DNA from: PALSA-505 sp035308365
GTDB lineage: Bacteria; Actinomycetota; Actinomycetes; Streptosporangiales; Streptosporangiaceae
Length of the DNA stretch: 32,901 bases
Assembly (NCBI GenBank): GCA_035308365.1
Contig: DATGGU010000114.1
Coordinates: 1-32,901, forward strand
Direction: 5' to 3'
Shown here: positions 32,101 to 32,901 of the stretch, in pieces
Layout of the letters: every line of letters starts with the position of its first letter
Position numbering within the stretch: the first letter of the stretch is position 1
Made by a program: the position numbers and the translations under genes
Notes under the pieces: generated by a model
Seen by the model: the letters and a program-made list of their open reading frames with translations, nothing else
Told to the model about the DNA's origin: nothing
Database searches by the model: none

Positions 32101-32901
32101 ATGTGTTTGAAACAGAAGCTAACATTTAGACAGGTAATTCAGTACCGCCGGAGAGTACTGGCAGACGCCGACCAGTATGGTGCTACCAAGACAGCCAGGC
32201 GCTACGGAATCCACCGTGACACCATCTACGCCTGGCGGCAGGAACTAGCCCCGCGCAAACCCGGACCAGCGGCCGGCGTATCCCGGCAAACAGATGAGGA
32301 GATGGAAATGCTCATCTTGCAGCTAAAGCTAGCGACCGGGCACGGTCCTAAACGTCTGGTTCACGAACTAGCCGACCTTGGGGTAATTGTGGGCGAAAAG
32401 GCCATCCGGGGAGTACTAGAACGGGCGGACTTGGTTGCCCACCAGCGCCGACCACGCAAGAAGCCAATCCAGGTGTTTTACGCACCTTACCCCGGTTACC
32501 GGTTGCAGGTTGACACCAAGGCCGTGGACGACGGCGGGGACAAACGCTCGACTAACCGGTACCAATTTACCGCTATTGATATAGCTACCAAGATCCGGTA
32601 CCTAGCAGTGTATGATTCACTATCTAACTACCACTCCATCTGCTTCCTGAAAGAGGCTCTGGCCTTCTACGACAGCATTGGCATTCAGGTTGAGTGCGTC
32701 CAGACAGACAACCACTCCACCTTTACCAACCTCTACCTGGGCGGCAACAAGAAGGCTGACCATGCTTTGCAGCGAGTTCACCCTGTCACGCAATTTCTGC
32801 TCGACCGGGGCATTGAACACAAGCTATCCAGACCCGGTACACCGCAACACAACGGATTTGTGGAGCGCAGCCACCGGACGGATGAGGAAGATTTCTACCA
32901 A
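32101..32901 (+). CDS. IS481-like DDE transposase/integrase, 3' end outside window
   Basis: Partial: 267 residues are visible. Residues about 8-50 are a helix-turn-helix (LTFRQVIQYRRRVL...YGIHRDTIYAWRQEL), followed by a second HTH-like region (HGPKRLVHELADLGVIVGEKAIRGVLERA). The integrase core has D138 (RLQVDTKAV), D203 (VQTDNHSTF) and E255 (TPQHNGFVERSHRTDEEDFY), a complete DDE triad; the usual Gly after TDN is His here. NGxVERSHRTD is typical of IS481-like transposases. ATG 32101 has only GAGGG close upstream; TTG at 32080 is possible and a stop codon at 32050 closes the frame. No terminal inverted repeat could be recognised on the left side. Codon use (many CTA, GTA, AAG) differs from the core genes. 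Confidence 0.85.
   Translation, partial: MCLKQKLTFRQVIQYRRRVLADADQYGATKTARRYGIHRDTIYAWRQELAPRKPGPAAGVSRQTDEEMEMLILQLKLATGHGPKRLVHELADLGVIVGEKAIRGVLERADLVAHQRRPRKKPIQVFYAPYPGYRLQVDTKAVDDGGDKRSTNRYQFTAIDIATKIRYLAVYDSLSNYHSICFLKEALAFYDSIGIQVECVQTDNHSTFTNLYLGGNKKADHALQRVHPVTQFLLDRGIEHKLSRPGTPQHNGFVERSHRTDEEDFYQ

Larger units (their letters stand above)
31236..32901. mobile_element. AT-richer accessory segment with transposase at its right edge
   Basis: From the terminator onward the DNA is clearly richer in A and T than the core block, gene strands alternate and the last gene is a transposase. This suggests acquired DNA, with the left border somewhere between tig and the terminator. No attachment site, target duplication or terminal repeat was identified, so the borders are unknown. 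Confidence 0.4.

Noticed and set aside
1..32901. CRISPR array or rRNA genes
   Set aside because: No regularly spaced identical repeats with unique spacers and no rRNA-like sequence were seen; the tandem repeats found are coding or only two copies.

Overview
The window is GC-rich chromosomal DNA whose gene order is that of an actinobacterium. Nearly every gene from position 1 to 30526 lies on the minus strand. Read in the direction of transcription (from high to low coordinates) the order is tig, clpP1, clpP2, clpX, valS, an NHL-repeat secreted protein, folC, a DUF4233 membrane protein, an MFS-like membrane protein, ndk, mreB, mreC, mreD, mrdA (PBP2), rodA, a radical SAM pair of the TIGR03960/TIGR03936 type, an RNase E/G gene, a DUF222-HNH gene, rplU, rpmA and obgE (cut by the window edge). 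Many start codons are GTG or TTG and several stop/start pairs overlap by ATGA. I cannot name the genus from sequence alone.

Functionally the block splits into protein quality control (trigger factor, ClpP1P2, ClpX), translation and folate (valS, folC), nucleotide balance (ndk), the elongasome (MreBCD, PBP2, RodA), RNA decay with a radical SAM module, and the L21-L27-Obg ribosome module. Three genes look like insertions into this otherwise conserved order: the NHL-repeat protein between valS and folC, the 14-segment MFS-like protein between DUF4233 and ndk, and the DUF222-HNH protein between rne and rplU. MreD is unusual: its membrane part is followed by a basic tail of about 280 residues containing PRRGTF motifs on a 20-residue grid.

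From about 30600 to the right end the character changes: base composition becomes more AT-rich, strands alternate, and the genes are accessory. There is a small ribbon-helix-helix-like protein (+), two tandem mini-proteins (-) that are little more than four DnaJ-type CxxC zinc motifs each, and an IS481-like DDE transposase (+) that runs off the window. This segment is full of inverted repeats: two stem-loops before the RHH gene, a strong bidirectional terminator, an unexplained structured non-coding stretch at 31301-31436, and a divergent promoter region with an inverted repeat between the zinc mini-proteins and the transposase. If the window holds something undescribed, this end and the MreD tail are the best candidates; neither has a demonstrable function from sequence alone.
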